NCBI RefSeq assembly: GCF_021166475.1
Contig: NZ_JAJOYS010000003.1
Location: forward strand, 186,001-250,000
Length of the DNA stretch: 64,000 nucleotides
Direction: 5' to 3'
Origin: Pelagibacterium xiamenense
GTDB lineage: Bacteria; Pseudomonadota; Alphaproteobacteria; Rhizobiales; Devosiaceae
Shown here: in pieces, positions 49,380-58,647 of the stretch
Numbering within the stretch: the first letter of the stretch is position 1
Layout of the letters: each line of letters begins with the position of its first letter
Program-made: the position numbers and the translations under genes
The notes under the pieces: model-generated
Seen by the model: only the letters and a program-made list of their open reading frames with translations
What the model was told of the DNA's origin: nothing
Databases searched by the model: none

Positions 49380-50396
49380 ATGGCGCGCAAAGCGACGGCC
49401 ACCAAGGCCAAGTCCACCTCCAATGCCCCCCAGTTCACCAAGGAACAAGAGCTTCACGCCTTCCGCGAGATGCTCCTGATCCGCCGCTTTGAGGAAAAAG
49501 CGGGCCAGATGTACGGCATGGGGCTGATCGGCGGTTTCTGCCACCTCTATATCGGGCAGGAGGCCGTCGTGACCGGCATCCAGATGGCGGCCAAGGACAG
49601 CGACTCCTCGATCACCGGGTATCGCGACCACGGCCATATGCTGGCGGTTGGCATGGATCCCAACGGTATCATGGCCGAACTGACAGGCCGTTCGGGCGGG
49701 CTCTCCAAGGGCAAGGGCGGGTCGATGCATATGTTTTCGACCGACAAGCGCTTTTACGGCGGCAACGGTATCGTTGGCGCTCAGGTGAGCCTCGGCACCG
49801 GCATCGCGTTTGCGATCAAGTACCGCGAAGAAGACAACGTCTCGATCACCTATTTCGGCGACGGCGCCGCCAACCAAGGCCAGGTCTATGAGAGCTTCAA
49901 CATGGCGAAACTCTGGGACCTGCCGGTCGTCTACGTGATCGAGAACAACAAGTACGCCATGGGCACCTCGATCGAGCGCTCGGCCTCGACGACCGATCTT
50001 TCCCAGCGCGGCGTCTCCTTCGGCATTCCGGGCGAACAGGTCGACGGCATGGACGTCCGCATGGTGATGGACGCCGCAGGGCGCGCCATCGAGCACGCGC
50101 GTTCGGGCAAAGGCCCCTACATCCTCGAGATGCTGACCTACCGCTATCGCGGGCACTCGATGTCGGACCCGGCCAAATACCGCTCGAAAGAGGAAGTTTC
50201 GACCATGCGCTCCGAACGCGATCCGATCGAACAGGTGCGCAAGCGCCTCCTCGAGGGCGGGCATGCTACCGAAGAGGAGCTCAAGGAGATCGAGAAGGAC
50301 ATCCGCGCCATCGTGACCGAGGCCGCGGATTTCGCCACCAACGATCCCGAGCCCGACGCCTCCGAGCTTTATACCGACGTAACCATCAGCGCCTGA
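49380..50396 (+). CDS. pdhA: Pyruvate dehydrogenase E1 component, alpha subunit
   Basis: 338 aa. With PdhB it decarboxylates pyruvate with thiamine diphosphate. The ThDP-binding motif is GDGAANQGQVYESFNMAKLWDLPVVYVIENN. GGFCHLYIGQEAVVTG, KGKGGSMHMFS and TYRYRGHSMSDPAKYRSKEEV (phosphorylation-loop region) are also typical. ATG 49380 is used; a start 18 codons upstream is less likely. First gene of the operon pdhA-pdhB-pdhC-SGNH-lpdA. Confidence 0.97.
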   Translation: MARKATATKAKSTSNAPQFTKEQELHAFREMLLIRRFEEKAGQMYGMGLIGGFCHLYIGQEAVVTGIQMAAKDSDSSITGYRDHGHMLAVGMDPNGIMAELTGRSGGLSKGKGGSMHMFSTDKRFYGGNGIVGAQVSLGTGIAFAIKYREEDNVSITYFGDGAANQGQVYESFNMAKLWDLPVVYVIENNKYAMGTSIERSASTTDLSQRGVSFGIPGEQVDGMDVRMVMDAAGRAIEHARSGKGPYILEMLTYRYRGHSMSDPAKYRSKEEVSTMRSERDPIEQVRKRLLEGGHATEEELKEIEKDIRAIVTEAADFATNDPEPDASELYTDVTISA

Positions 50397-50438
50397 TCAG
50401 AAACGGTCGCCTGACCGCCTTTTAAGAGAGACTGTTTC

Positions 50439-51845
50439 ATGCCAACCGATATTCTGATGCCCGCCCTGTCGCCCACGATGGAAGAGGGCACTCTGTCCAA
50501 ATGGGTCGTGAAGGAAGGCGATAGCGTCGCGCCCGGTGACGTCATCGCCGAAATCGAAACCGACAAGGCGACGATGGAAGTCGAAGCCGTCGACGAAGGT
50601 ACCATCGGCAAGATTCACGTTGCCGAAGGCACCGAAGGGGTGAAGGTCAATACCCTCATCGCAACGCTGCTGGGCGAGGGCGAGAGCGCGGCCGACATCT
50701 CGGAAAAGCCTGCCGAAGCGCCCAAGGAAAGTGAAAAGCCCGGCCCGGATGCTGCCGAGCCCGAGACAAGCCAACCCGAAGTTTCAGCAAAGGCCGACGC
50801 GGCGCCCAAGGCGCCCGAGTTCAAGCCCGCGGCCGATCCCGACCTGCCCGACGACGTCGAGATGGTCGAGACCACGGTGCGTGAAGCGCTCCGCGACGCC
50901 ATGGCCGAGGAAATGCGCCGCGACCCCGACGTCTTCGTGATGGGCGAGGAAGTCGCTGAGTATCAGGGTGCCTATAAGGTCACCCAGGGCCTGCTGCAGG
51001 AATTCGGCGGCAAGCGCGTCATCGATACGCCCATTACCGAGCACGGCTTTGCCGGTCTCGGCGTGGGCGCCGCCTTTGCCGGGTTGAAGCCGATCGTCGA
51101 ATTCATGACCTGGAACTTCGGCATGCAGGCCATCGACCAGATCATCAATTCCGCCGCCAAGCAGCTCTATATGTCCGGCGGGCAGATCAAGGCCCCGATG
51201 GTGTTCCGTGGTCCCAATGGCCCGGCGGCGCGCGTGGGCGCGCAGCACAGCCAGGATTATACGGCGTGGTATTCCCACGTTCCCGGCCTCATCGTCATCG
51301 CACCCTATTCGGCGGCGGACGCCAAGGGGCTCCTGAAGGCCGCTATTCGGAACCCCAATCCGGTCGTCTTCCTCGAGAACGAGATCCTTTACGGTTCGAC
51401 CGGGCCGGTCCCGAAGATGGACGATTTCGTGCTGCCTATCGGCAAGGCCCGGATCGCGCGCGAGGGCAAGGACGTCACCATCGTCTCGTTCTCTATGGGT
51501 ATGCGCTACGCGACCCAGGCGACCGAGAAGCTGGTCGAAGCCGGTGTCGATGTCGAACTCATCGACCTTCGGACCATCCGCCCGATGGATTTCGAGACGG
51601 TGCTCGAAAGCGTCAAGAAAACGGGCCGCTGCGTGACGGTCGAAGAAGGCTGGCCGCAGGGTTCGGTCGGCTCGGAAATCGCCGCGCGCCTGATGGAGCA
51701 GGGCTTCGACTATCTCGATGCGCCCGTGACCCGCGTCACCGCCAAGGACGTGCCGCTGCCTTACGCGGCCAACCTTGAAAAGCTCGCGCTGCCCAATGTC
51801 GACGAAGTCATCGCGGCGGTGAATGCCGTCACCTATCGCAGCTAA
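50439..51845 (+). CDS. pdhB: Pyruvate dehydrogenase E1 beta subunit with N-terminal lipoyl domain
   Basis: 468 aa, longer than a bare E1 beta (about 330). Residues 1-80 are a lipoyl domain with the lipoylated Lys43 in [12 protein letters not shown], then an Ala/Pro/Glu linker to about residue 135, then the E1 beta domain ([39 protein letters not shown]). The fusion is known in alphaproteobacteria. The lipoyl domain is very similar to that of PdhC encoded next. The lipoate must come from lipA, found 6 kb downstream. Confidence 0.97.
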   Translation: MPTDILMPALSPTMEEGTLSKWVVKEGDSVAPGDVIAEIETDKATMEVEAVDEGTIGKIHVAEGTEGVKVNTLIATLLGEGESAADISEKPAEAPKESEKPGPDAAEPETSQPEVSAKADAAPKAPEFKPAADPDLPDDVEMVETTVREALRDAMAEEMRRDPDVFVMGEEVAEYQGAYKVTQGLLQEFGGKRVIDTPITEHGFAGLGVGAAFAGLKPIVEFMTWNFGMQAIDQIINSAAKQLYMSGGQIKAPMVFRGPNGPAARVGAQHSQDYTAWYSHVPGLIVIAPYSAADAKGLLKAAIRNPNPVVFLENEILYGSTGPVPKMDDFVLPIGKARIAREGKDVTIVSFSMGMRYATQATEKLVEAGVDVELIDLRTIRPMDFETVLESVKKTGRCVTVEEGWPQGSVGSEIAARLMEQGFDYLDAPVTRVTAKDVPLPYAANLEKLALPNVDEVIAAVNAVTYRS

Positions 51846-51859
51846 GGGAGGCCATTCCG

Positions 51860-53224
51860 ATGCCCATCAACATCACAATGCCCGCCCTGTCGCCGACGAT
51901 GGAGGAGGGCACGCTCGCCAAATGGCATGTCAAGGAAGGCGATACCGTCTCCTCCGGCGATGTCATTGCGGAGATCGAGACCGACAAGGCGACAATGGAG
52001 GTCGAGGCGGTCGACGAAGGCACCATTGGCAAGATCCTCGTCGATGAAGGGTCCGAGAACGTCAAGGTCAACGCCGTGATCGCCGTGCTGCTCGAAGAGG
52101 GCGAAAGCGCGGACGACATCAAGGCGGATGCCGGCTCGCCCAAGGCCGAGAAGGCACCGGAACCGGAAGCCAAAACCAATGGCGAGGCCAAGGAAGCCGC
52201 AAAGGCCGCTCCCGCCGGCGCAACGCCGGAAGCGGCCAAGGGCAGCACTCCCGCGACAGGCGCCGGGCCGGCGCCGACCAAAGGCGATGGCAATCGCATT
52301 TTCGCTTCGCCGCTCGCACGGCGCCTGGCCAAGGACGCTGGCATTGACCTTGCCGCGCTGTCGGGCTCCGGGCCGAAGGGACGCATCGTCAAAGCCGACA
52401 TCGAGAAGGCCAAGAAAGACGGCGTTTCTGGCAAGGCGGCTGCGGCAGCGGCACCGGCAGCCGGGGGGCAGATGGCTGCCGGACTGGGCAAACAGCAGGT
52501 GCTCTCGCTCTACGAGGAAGGGACTTACGAACTCGTCCCGGCCGACGGCATGCGCAAGACCATCGCCGCGCGGCTGACCGAGGCGAAACAGACCGTTCCC
52601 CACTTCTATCTCAACATGGATTGCCGCATCGACGCGCTTCTGGCCGCCCGCGAGCAGATCAATGGCGCGGCCAAGAAGGACAAGGACGGCAAGCCCGAAT
52701 ACAAGCTCTCGGTCAACGACTTCATCATGAAGGCCTGGGCCGTTGCGCTTCAGCGGCTACCGCAGGCCAACGCGACCTGGGCCGGAGATTCGATTCTCTA
52801 CCACAAGCGCTCCGACGTGGCCGTGGCCGTGTCGGTCCCCGGCGGTTTGTTCACGCCGGTTGTCAAATCCTGCGACACCAAGACGTTGCGCGAGATTTCC
52901 GCGGAAGTGAAAGACCTTGCTACCCGTGCGCGGTCCAAGAAGCTTGCGCCGCACGAATATCAGGGCGGCTCGACGGCAGTATCGAATCTGGGGATGTACG
53001 GCATCTCCAACTTCGCCGCCGTTATCAATCCGCCCCACGGGACCATTCTTGCGGTCGGCAAGGGCGAGGAACGCGTCTATGCCGAAAAGGGCGAGATCAA
53101 GACCGGCAATTTCATGACGGTGACGCTCTCTTGCGACCACCGTTCGGTCGACGGCGCGCTCGGGGCCGAACTGCTGGGGGTTTTCAAGCAACTGATCGAA
53201 ACGCCCACCATGATGCTGGCGTAA
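51860..53224 (+). CDS. pdhC: Dihydrolipoamide acetyltransferase (E2 of pyruvate dehydrogenase)
   Basis: 454 aa. One lipoyl domain (Lys43 in IETDKATME), an Ala/Pro-rich linker, a peripheral-subunit-binding domain (RIFASPLARRLAKDAGIDLAALSGSGPKGRIVKADI, about residues 150-185) and the catalytic acetyltransferase domain with His427 and Asp431 in DHRSVDGALGA. It forms the core of the complex. Start 51860 follows GGGAGG. Only one lipoyl domain is present in E2, and the second needed copy sits on E1 beta. Confidence 0.97.
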   Translation: MPINITMPALSPTMEEGTLAKWHVKEGDTVSSGDVIAEIETDKATMEVEAVDEGTIGKILVDEGSENVKVNAVIAVLLEEGESADDIKADAGSPKAEKAPEPEAKTNGEAKEAAKAAPAGATPEAAKGSTPATGAGPAPTKGDGNRIFASPLARRLAKDAGIDLAALSGSGPKGRIVKADIEKAKKDGVSGKAAAAAAPAAGGQMAAGLGKQQVLSLYEEGTYELVPADGMRKTIAARLTEAKQTVPHFYLNMDCRIDALLAAREQINGAAKKDKDGKPEYKLSVNDFIMKAWAVALQRLPQANATWAGDSILYHKRSDVAVAVSVPGGLFTPVVKSCDTKTLREISAEVKDLATRARSKKLAPHEYQGGSTAVSNLGMYGISNFAAVINPPHGTILAVGKGEERVYAEKGEIKTGNFMTVTLSCDHRSVDGALGAELLGVFKQLIETPTMMLA

Positions 53225-53234
53225 GGGCAGGACG

Positions 53235-53873
53235 ATGAAGACTATCCTCGCTTACGGCGACAGCCTGACCTTTGGCGCCGATCCGGCCGGAGGGCCGCGG
53301 CACGCCTATGAGGACCGGTGGCCGACACGGCTCGAGGCGGGCCTTGCCGGAAAGGCAAGGGTGATTGCCGAGGGGCTTGGAGGGCGCACCACTGTCTTTG
53401 ACGACTTCTCCTCGCCCGCCGACCGGAACGGCGCCCGAACGCTGCCCACGCTGCTTTCGAGCCATCAACCGATCGACTGCGTCGTCATCATGCTCGGCAC
53501 AAACGATATGAAGTCCTATATCTGCGGCTCCGCACTGGGCGCCGCGATGGGCATGAAACGACTTGCCGAGATCGTGCGTACTCATCCTTACGACGCAACC
53601 GCACCTGTACCCGAGGTCGTTCTGGTGGCGCCGCCGCATTGCATCGCGACCGAACACGCCGACCTTTCGACGATGTTCCGGCACGGAATGACTGAAAGCC
53701 CTGATCTCGCCGGTCATTACGAGCGGGTTGCAAGGGATACCGGCTGCACCTTCTTCGATGCTGCGAGCGTGGCGAAGGCTTCGCCGCTCGACGGCGTCCA
53801 CCTCGACGCGGCGAACACGCGCGCCATTGGCGATGCTCTGGCGCCGGTCGTCTCGAAATTGCTCGGCCTTTAG
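53235..53873 (+). CDS. SGNH/GDSL hydrolase
   Basis: 212 aa. Catalytic blocks are AYGDSLTFG (block I serine), an early glycine block (GLGGRTT), MLGTNDMKSYICG (block III asparagine) and DGVHLDAANTRAIG (block V aspartate and histidine). Such enzymes are esterases or lipases. No signal peptide, so probably cytoplasmic. It lies 10 bases after pdhC and 26 before lpdA, so it is in the pyruvate dehydrogenase operon; I recall the same position in other Hyphomicrobiales. Substrate unknown; a deacylase acting near the complex is only a guess. Confidence 0.88.
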   Translation: MKTILAYGDSLTFGADPAGGPRHAYEDRWPTRLEAGLAGKARVIAEGLGGRTTVFDDFSSPADRNGARTLPTLLSSHQPIDCVVIMLGTNDMKSYICGSALGAAMGMKRLAEIVRTHPYDATAPVPEVVLVAPPHCIATEHADLSTMFRHGMTESPDLAGHYERVARDTGCTFFDAASVAKASPLDGVHLDAANTRAIGDALAPVVSKLLGL

Positions 53874-53899
53874 GGCCCAACCATAAAGAGGTTTTTCCT

Positions 53900-55339
53900 A
53901 TGGCGGATCAATACGATGTCATCGTGATCGGCGGCGGCCCCGGCGGCTATATCGCCGCCATCCGCGCATCGCAGCTCGGGATGAAAGCGGCGGTTGTCGA
54001 GCGCGAGCACATGGCCGGCATCTGCTCGAACTGGGGCTGTATCCCCACCAAGGCGCTGCTGCGTTCCGCCGAGATCTACGGCCATATGGGCCACGCCAAG
54101 GACTACGGGCTCAAGGCCGACAAGTTCGACTTCGATATCTCCGAGATCGTCAAACGCTCGCGCCAGATCGCGGGCCGCATGAACGACGGCTGCCAGTTCC
54201 TCATGAAGAAGAACAAGGTCGATATCATCTGGGGCGAGGCGACGATCACGAAGGTCGGCGAGGTTAAGGTCGAAGCCACAAAGAAAAAGCCCGTCGAACC
54301 GCAGCACCCCAAGCCCAAGACGACGCTCGGGGAGGGGACGTACAAGGCCAAGAACATCATCGTCGCGACCGGCGCGCGGCCGCGCGTCCTGCCCGGCATA
54401 GAGCCGGACGGCGACAAGATCTGGACCTATTTCGAGGCGCTGAAGCCCGAAAAAATGCCGAAATCCGTCGCCGTCATGGGCTCGGGCGCCATCGGCATCG
54501 AATTCGCGTCCTTCTACCGCTCCATGGGCGCAGAAGTGACGGTGATCGAGCTCCTGCCGCAGATCATGCCCGTGGAGGACGCCGAGATCGCCGGACTTGC
54601 GCGCAAGCGCTTCGAAAAGCGCGGCATTTCCATCCTGACGGACGCCAAGGTTTCCAAGGTCGACAAGACCAAGGATGGCGTCACCGCGCATGTCGAGCTC
54701 AAGAACGGCGAGAAGAAAGAGATCAAGGCCGAAAAGCTGATCTCGGCGGTCGGCGTTCAGGCGAACTCTGAAAATCTCGGGCTCGAAAAGATCGGGGTCA
54801 AGATCGACCGGGGCATCGTCGTCGTGGACGATCATGGCCGGACGAACGTCGAGGGCATCTGGGCCATCGGCGACGTCGCCGGTCCGCCGATGCTCGCACA
54901 CAAGGCCGAGCACGAGGCGGTGATCGCGATCGAAACCATCGCGGGCAAGAAGGTACATGGGCTCGAAAAGGCCAAAATCCCGGGCTGCACCTATTGCGAG
55001 CCACAGGTCGCGAGCGTTGGACTGACCGAAGCCAAGGCGAAGGAGGCCGGCCGCGAGATCAAGGTCGGACGTTTTCCGTTCGTCGGCAATGGCAAGGCGA
55101 TTGCGCTTGGTGAACCCGACGGGCTGGTCAAGACCATTTTCGACGCCAAGACCGGCGAGCTCCTGGGCGCGCATATGGTCGGCGCCGAGGTGACCGAGCT
55201 GATTCAGGGGTTCGTCGTCGCGATGAATCTCGAAACGACCGAGGAAGAGCTGATCCACACGATCTTCCCGCACCCAACGCTTTCGGAGACGATGAAGGAA
55301 AGCGTGCTGGACGCCTACGGGCAGGCGCTCAACATCTGA
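53900..55339 (+). CDS. lpdA: Dihydrolipoyl dehydrogenase (E3)
   Basis: 479 aa. Reoxidises dihydrolipoamide with FAD and NAD. The FAD motif is VIVIGGGPGGYIAAIRA, and the redox disulfide is Cys42-Cys47 in GICSNWGCIPTKALL. The NAD-binding VAVMGSGAIGIEFASF and the C-terminal HTIFPHPTLSETMKE with the catalytic His-Glu pair are present. A Lys/Pro-rich insert (ATKKKPVEPQHPKPKT, about residues 130-145) distinguishes it from E. coli Lpd. Last gene of the pdh operon. Confidence 0.97.
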   Translation: MADQYDVIVIGGGPGGYIAAIRASQLGMKAAVVEREHMAGICSNWGCIPTKALLRSAEIYGHMGHAKDYGLKADKFDFDISEIVKRSRQIAGRMNDGCQFLMKKNKVDIIWGEATITKVGEVKVEATKKKPVEPQHPKPKTTLGEGTYKAKNIIVATGARPRVLPGIEPDGDKIWTYFEALKPEKMPKSVAVMGSGAIGIEFASFYRSMGAEVTVIELLPQIMPVEDAEIAGLARKRFEKRGISILTDAKVSKVDKTKDGVTAHVELKNGEKKEIKAEKLISAVGVQANSENLGLEKIGVKIDRGIVVVDDHGRTNVEGIWAIGDVAGPPMLAHKAEHEAVIAIETIAGKKVHGLEKAKIPGCTYCEPQVASVGLTEAKAKEAGREIKVGRFPFVGNGKAIALGEPDGLVKTIFDAKTGELLGAHMVGAEVTELIQGFVVAMNLETTEEELIHTIFPHPTLSETMKESVLDAYGQALNI

Positions 55340-55355
55340 CGCGGAGAACGCTGGC

Positions 55356-56390
55356 ATGGTCAGGGCAATTCAGGTCGGACTTGGCGGATGGGGCTTTTCC
55401 TGGGCCAAGGAGATCGTTCCCACCGTGGAGCGCGTGGCCCCGGTCGCCTATGTCGATGCCAATCCCGAGGCGATCAGGCGGGTGCAAACCGAACTGGGTG
55501 TCGCGCCGGACAAGTGCTTCCTGAGCCTCGAAGAGGCGATCGCAAAAACCGACGCCGATCTGGTGCTGGCGACGCTGCGAACGGAGGCGCATCATCCCGT
55601 CGTCGGGCAGGCGCTGGATCTTGGCTTCAACGTCCTCGTCGAAAAGCCGTTCGCCTCGACCCTCGCCCAGGCGCGCGACCTGGTGGCCAGGGCCGAGAAG
55701 GCCGGCCGCATCCTGATGGTCAGCCAGAACTACCGCCACAATCCCGCGCCGCATAAAGTCGCGGAAATGGTTGCGAATAAGACGCTGGGCGACGTCAATC
55801 TCGTATCGATCGACTTCCGCAAACACGCCCCATCCGTCGGCTACCGGTTCTGGGAAATGCCCGATCCGCTTCTGGCGGACATGGCGATCCACCATTTCGA
55901 TCTTATGCGCATGGTTTTGGGCGACGACCCCAAACGCGTCTCCTGCCGCACCTGGAATACCACCGATAGCCAGTTCGTCCATCATCCTATCGGCGTTGCG
56001 ACCCTCGAATTCGAGAAGGGGACCGTGGTGAGCTATCGCGGCTCGTGGATGAGCGGCGCGCAGGACACGGCGTGGTCGGGGGCCTGGTCGATGGATTGCT
56101 CGAAAGGCGAAATCTGGTGGAGCTCGCGCGATCACCGCGCCACGGGCAATCTGCCCGACATCGTGCGCACCCGCGACCTTTCGGGCGAGGCAGACGAAAT
56201 CGCGTTGCCCAAACTCGACCATCTCGACCGGGCCGGAACGCTCAACGCGATCGCCACGGCCATCGAGACAGGCAGGACACCACCTCATTTCAGCTCCGGC
56301 CAGGAGAATCTTTTGAGCTTCGCGCTGGTCGAGGCGACGATCCGCTCGGCGAGCCAGGCCGGTGCGTGGGTCGAAATCGGTGATCTCTAG
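55356..56390 (+). CDS. Gfo/Idh/MocA-family oxidoreductase
   Basis: 344 aa. The N-terminal Rossmann fold (RAIQVGLGGWGFSWAKEIVP, then AYVDANPEAIRRVQTELGV) binds NAD(P), and VEKPFASTLAQARDLVARAEKAG is the family's EKP motif. The C-terminal beta-sheet domain has the ADMAIHHFDLMRMVLG histidine. Members oxidise or reduce sugars and inositols; the substrate is unknown. It lies 16 bases after lpdA and may be read through from the pdh operon. Confidence 0.9.
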   Translation: MVRAIQVGLGGWGFSWAKEIVPTVERVAPVAYVDANPEAIRRVQTELGVAPDKCFLSLEEAIAKTDADLVLATLRTEAHHPVVGQALDLGFNVLVEKPFASTLAQARDLVARAEKAGRILMVSQNYRHNPAPHKVAEMVANKTLGDVNLVSIDFRKHAPSVGYRFWEMPDPLLADMAIHHFDLMRMVLGDDPKRVSCRTWNTTDSQFVHHPIGVATLEFEKGTVVSYRGSWMSGAQDTAWSGAWSMDCSKGEIWWSSRDHRATGNLPDIVRTRDLSGEADEIALPKLDHLDRAGTLNAIATAIETGRTPPHFSSGQENLLSFALVEATIRSASQAGAWVEIGDL

Positions 56391-56469
56391 GGCGATGCGT
56401 GATTTTCATGCATCGGAACGGCGGGTACGCACATTGTCCCTCATGCAAACACCAACTTAGGAGGTTGCA

Positions 56470-56724
56470 ATGGAAGGCATCGGATGGATCGGAGCCATCA
56501 TCATCGGCGGTATTGCCGGATGGATCGCGGAACAGATCATGAAGTCGGATCACAATCTGATCGTAAACATCCTGCTCGGCATTGCCGGCGCCGTCGTGCT
56601 CAACGCGCTGTTGTTCTTTATCGTGGGCGGCACACTGGGCGGCATTATCGGCCAGCTCATCATTGCCGTCATAGGCGCCTGCCTGCTGATCTGGATCTAT
56701 CGGCTCGTGAAGTCCCGGACCTAG
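56470..56724 (+). CDS. GlsB/YeaQ/YmgE family stress membrane protein
   Basis: 84 aa with three hydrophobic segments. The N-terminus GIGWIGAIIIGGIAGWIAEQIM, then NLIVNILLGIAGAVV and GGTLGGIIGQLIIAVIGACLLIWIYRLV, is the transglycosylase-associated (YeaQ) family. The role is thought to be envelope stress; the molecular function is unknown. Strong ribosome site TTAGGAGG before ATG 56470. Confidence 0.92.
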   Translation: MEGIGWIGAIIIGGIAGWIAEQIMKSDHNLIVNILLGIAGAVVLNALLFFIVGGTLGGIIGQLIIAVIGACLLIWIYRLVKSRT

Positions 56725-56755
56725 CCGCCGAGCCATATCCGAGGAAACGTCGAAT

Positions 56756-56841
56756 GCGATAACCGCGGGAAATTCGTTCAAATCGGTGCCATTGCGCTAG
56801 GCGTAAATTGACCAATATATGAAGAACCCCGCGGTTATCGC
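56756..56841. repeat. 86-base element with perfect 14-base terminal inverted repeats
   Basis: GCGATAACCGCGGG (56756-56769) is exactly inverted at 56828-56841, with a 58-base AT-richer centre. There is no open reading frame. It lies in the 176-base gap between two small membrane protein genes read in the same direction. It could be a miniature mobile element, a transcribed RNA hairpin or a terminator-like structure; I see no target duplication beside it. Confidence 0.6.
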
Positions 56842-56900
56842 TTAAAATCTCTCGAAAACCGGAGCATTTGAACTAAACTTGTGGCACGCATAATCGTCTG

Positions 56901-57170
56901 ATGGGGACGGGCATGTTTGCAGTGACGGCCGAGCCATTCCTGATCTGGATTGCCGTAGGGTTGACCTGCGGGCTGGCCGGGAGCCTGATCTTTTCCGCCC
57001 ATACCGTCTGGCGCTATCTCGCTGCCGGCGTTGCCGGCGCCGGTATCGTGGGTTTCTTCATTACCCAGTTCGGCGTCGACGTTCCGATCAGCAACGCGAT
57101 GACACGACACATCGTGACGGCCGCCATCGGCGCTGTTTCCGTCGTTTTCCTCGCCCGCGTCTTCGACTAA
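56901..57170 (+). CDS. Small membrane protein, GlsB/YeaQ-like
   Basis: 89 aa with three hydrophobic helices: [42 protein letters not shown] and [19 protein letters not shown]. The pattern resembles the transglycosylase-associated family but is more divergent than the gene at 56470. The start is 56901 or an ATG four codons later. Function unknown; probably a paralogue in envelope maintenance. Confidence 0.75.
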   Translation: MGTGMFAVTAEPFLIWIAVGLTCGLAGSLIFSAHTVWRYLAAGVAGAGIVGFFITQFGVDVPISNAMTRHIVTAAIGAVSVVFLARVFD

Positions 57171-57253
57171 GCTGCCACAATCCATCGTCTCCCGGCATTT
57201 GGCTGCCGGAATCCGCGCTCCACACCCGTGGAAGCGGAACCTGGAAAGGCATC

Positions 57254-58210
57254 ATGGTTACACTGCTCGATACGACCGCAAACCGCCCGCGGCACCCGGA
57301 AAAGGCGCACCGCCCCGATACCGAAATGCTGCGCAAGCCGGACTGGATCCGCGTCAAGGCGCCCGGTTCGCCCGTTTACCGGGAGACCAAGGATATCGTG
57401 CGCGAGCACGGACTGGTGACCGTGTGCGAGGAAGCCGGCTGCCCCAATATCGGGGAGTGCTGGAGCAAGAAGCACGCAACCATGATGATCATGGGCGAGA
57501 TCTGCACGCGCGCCTGCGCGTTCTGCAACGTGCGCACGGGCCTGCCCACACCGCTCGATCCCAATGAGCCCGAAAACGTCGCCAAGGCCGTTGAAAAGCT
57601 CGGGCTCCAGCACGTGGTGATCACCTCGGTCGACCGGGACGATCTCGCCGATGGCGGCGCGCAGCATTTCGCGGACGTGATCCGCGCGATCCGCGCGCGC
57701 AACTCTAAAACGACGATCGAAATCCTGACACCGGACTTCCTGCGCAAGGAAGGCGCGCTGGAGATTGTCGTGGCGGCCAAGCCCGACGTCTTCAACCACA
57801 ACCTCGAAACCGTGCCGTCGAAATACCTCACGGTGCGGCCCGGCTCGCGCTACTTCCATTCGATCCGTCTTCTCCAGCGGGTCAAGGAACTCGATCCCCA
57901 GATGTTCACCAAATCCGGCATCATGGTGGGGCTGGGCGAAACGCGAAACGAAGTGTTGCAGCTGATGGACGACCTGCGGGTTGCCGATGTCGACTTTTTA
58001 ACCATCGGGCAATATCTCCAGCCCACGCGCAAGCATCACAAGGTCGAAAAATACGTGACGCCCGAGGAGTTCAAGTCCTACGCGACTGTCGCCAAAACCA
58101 AGGGCTTCCTGCTCGTGTCCTCGAGCCCGCTGACGCGCTCGTCGCACCATGCGGGCGAGGATTTTGCGCAGCTTCGCGCCGCACGGCAGGCAAGGCTCGG
58201 CATCGCCTGA
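57254..58210 (+). CDS. lipA: Lipoyl synthase
   Basis: 318 aa radical-SAM enzyme that inserts two sulfurs into octanoyl groups on lipoyl domains. The auxiliary cluster cysteines are in [13 protein letters not shown], the radical-SAM cysteines in [10 protein letters not shown], and the [15 protein letters not shown] serine ligand near the C-terminus is present. Start 57254 follows GGAAAGG. It would mature the lipoyl domains of PdhB and PdhC encoded nearby. The next gene overlaps by one base. Confidence 0.97.
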   Translation: MVTLLDTTANRPRHPEKAHRPDTEMLRKPDWIRVKAPGSPVYRETKDIVREHGLVTVCEEAGCPNIGECWSKKHATMMIMGEICTRACAFCNVRTGLPTPLDPNEPENVAKAVEKLGLQHVVITSVDRDDLADGGAQHFADVIRAIRARNSKTTIEILTPDFLRKEGALEIVVAAKPDVFNHNLETVPSKYLTVRPGSRYFHSIRLLQRVKELDPQMFTKSGIMVGLGETRNEVLQLMDDLRVADVDFLTIGQYLQPTRKHHKVEKYVTPEEFKSYATVAKTKGFLLVSSSPLTRSSHHAGEDFAQLRAARQARLGIA

Positions 58211-58647
58211 TGCAAAGAACGTTCGAGCGGATAACGCCGCATGCGCCGCAACGCATGCTCGAACTCGTCGCCGACGTCGAAACCTACCCGCGTTTCATTC
58301 CCCATTGCGAGCATATGGAAGTGAAACGCGATCCGGCGGCGCCCGGGACAAGGTTCGTCGCGCGCATGCACATCCGCTTCGGCCCGATCGCGCAGTCCTA
58401 TACCAGCCGCATTGTTGTCGACCGCGAGGCGATGACGCTGAGCGCCCGCGCCATAGACGGTCCGTTCAGCCACCTGGATTCGCTCTGGCGCTTCACGCCC
58501 CGCGGGCAGGGGAGTCTGATCCGCTTCGACATCGACTTCAAGATCGCCAATCCTTTGATCCGCTCCATCGCCGAGCCGGCCTTTGCGGCCAAGCAGGAAG
58601 AGATCATCGACGCGTTCGTCACGGAGGCGGCGCGGCGGTTTTCGTGA
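58210..58647 (+). CDS. RatA/COQ10-like SRPBCC protein
   Basis: 145 aa. MLELVADVETYPRFIPHCEHMEV, then SYTSRIVVDREAMTLSARAIDGPFSHLDSLWRFTP and PAFAAKQEEIIDAFVTEAARRF are typical of the RatA/COQ10 START-like group. Such proteins may bind ubiquinone or its precursors; the RatA toxin name comes from E. coli and need not apply. It starts on the last base of the lipA stop. It converges directly with the slam gene. Confidence 0.9.
   Translation: MQRTFERITPHAPQRMLELVADVETYPRFIPHCEHMEVKRDPAAPGTRFVARMHIRFGPIAQSYTSRIVVDREAMTLSARAIDGPFSHLDSLWRFTPRGQGSLIRFDIDFKIANPLIRSIAEPAFAAKQEEIIDAFVTEAARRFS

Noticed and set aside
50410-50435. GGTC/GACC hairpin followed by TTTT between pdhA and pdhB
   Set aside because: Only a four-base stem, and terminating inside the pyruvate dehydrogenase operon makes little sense.
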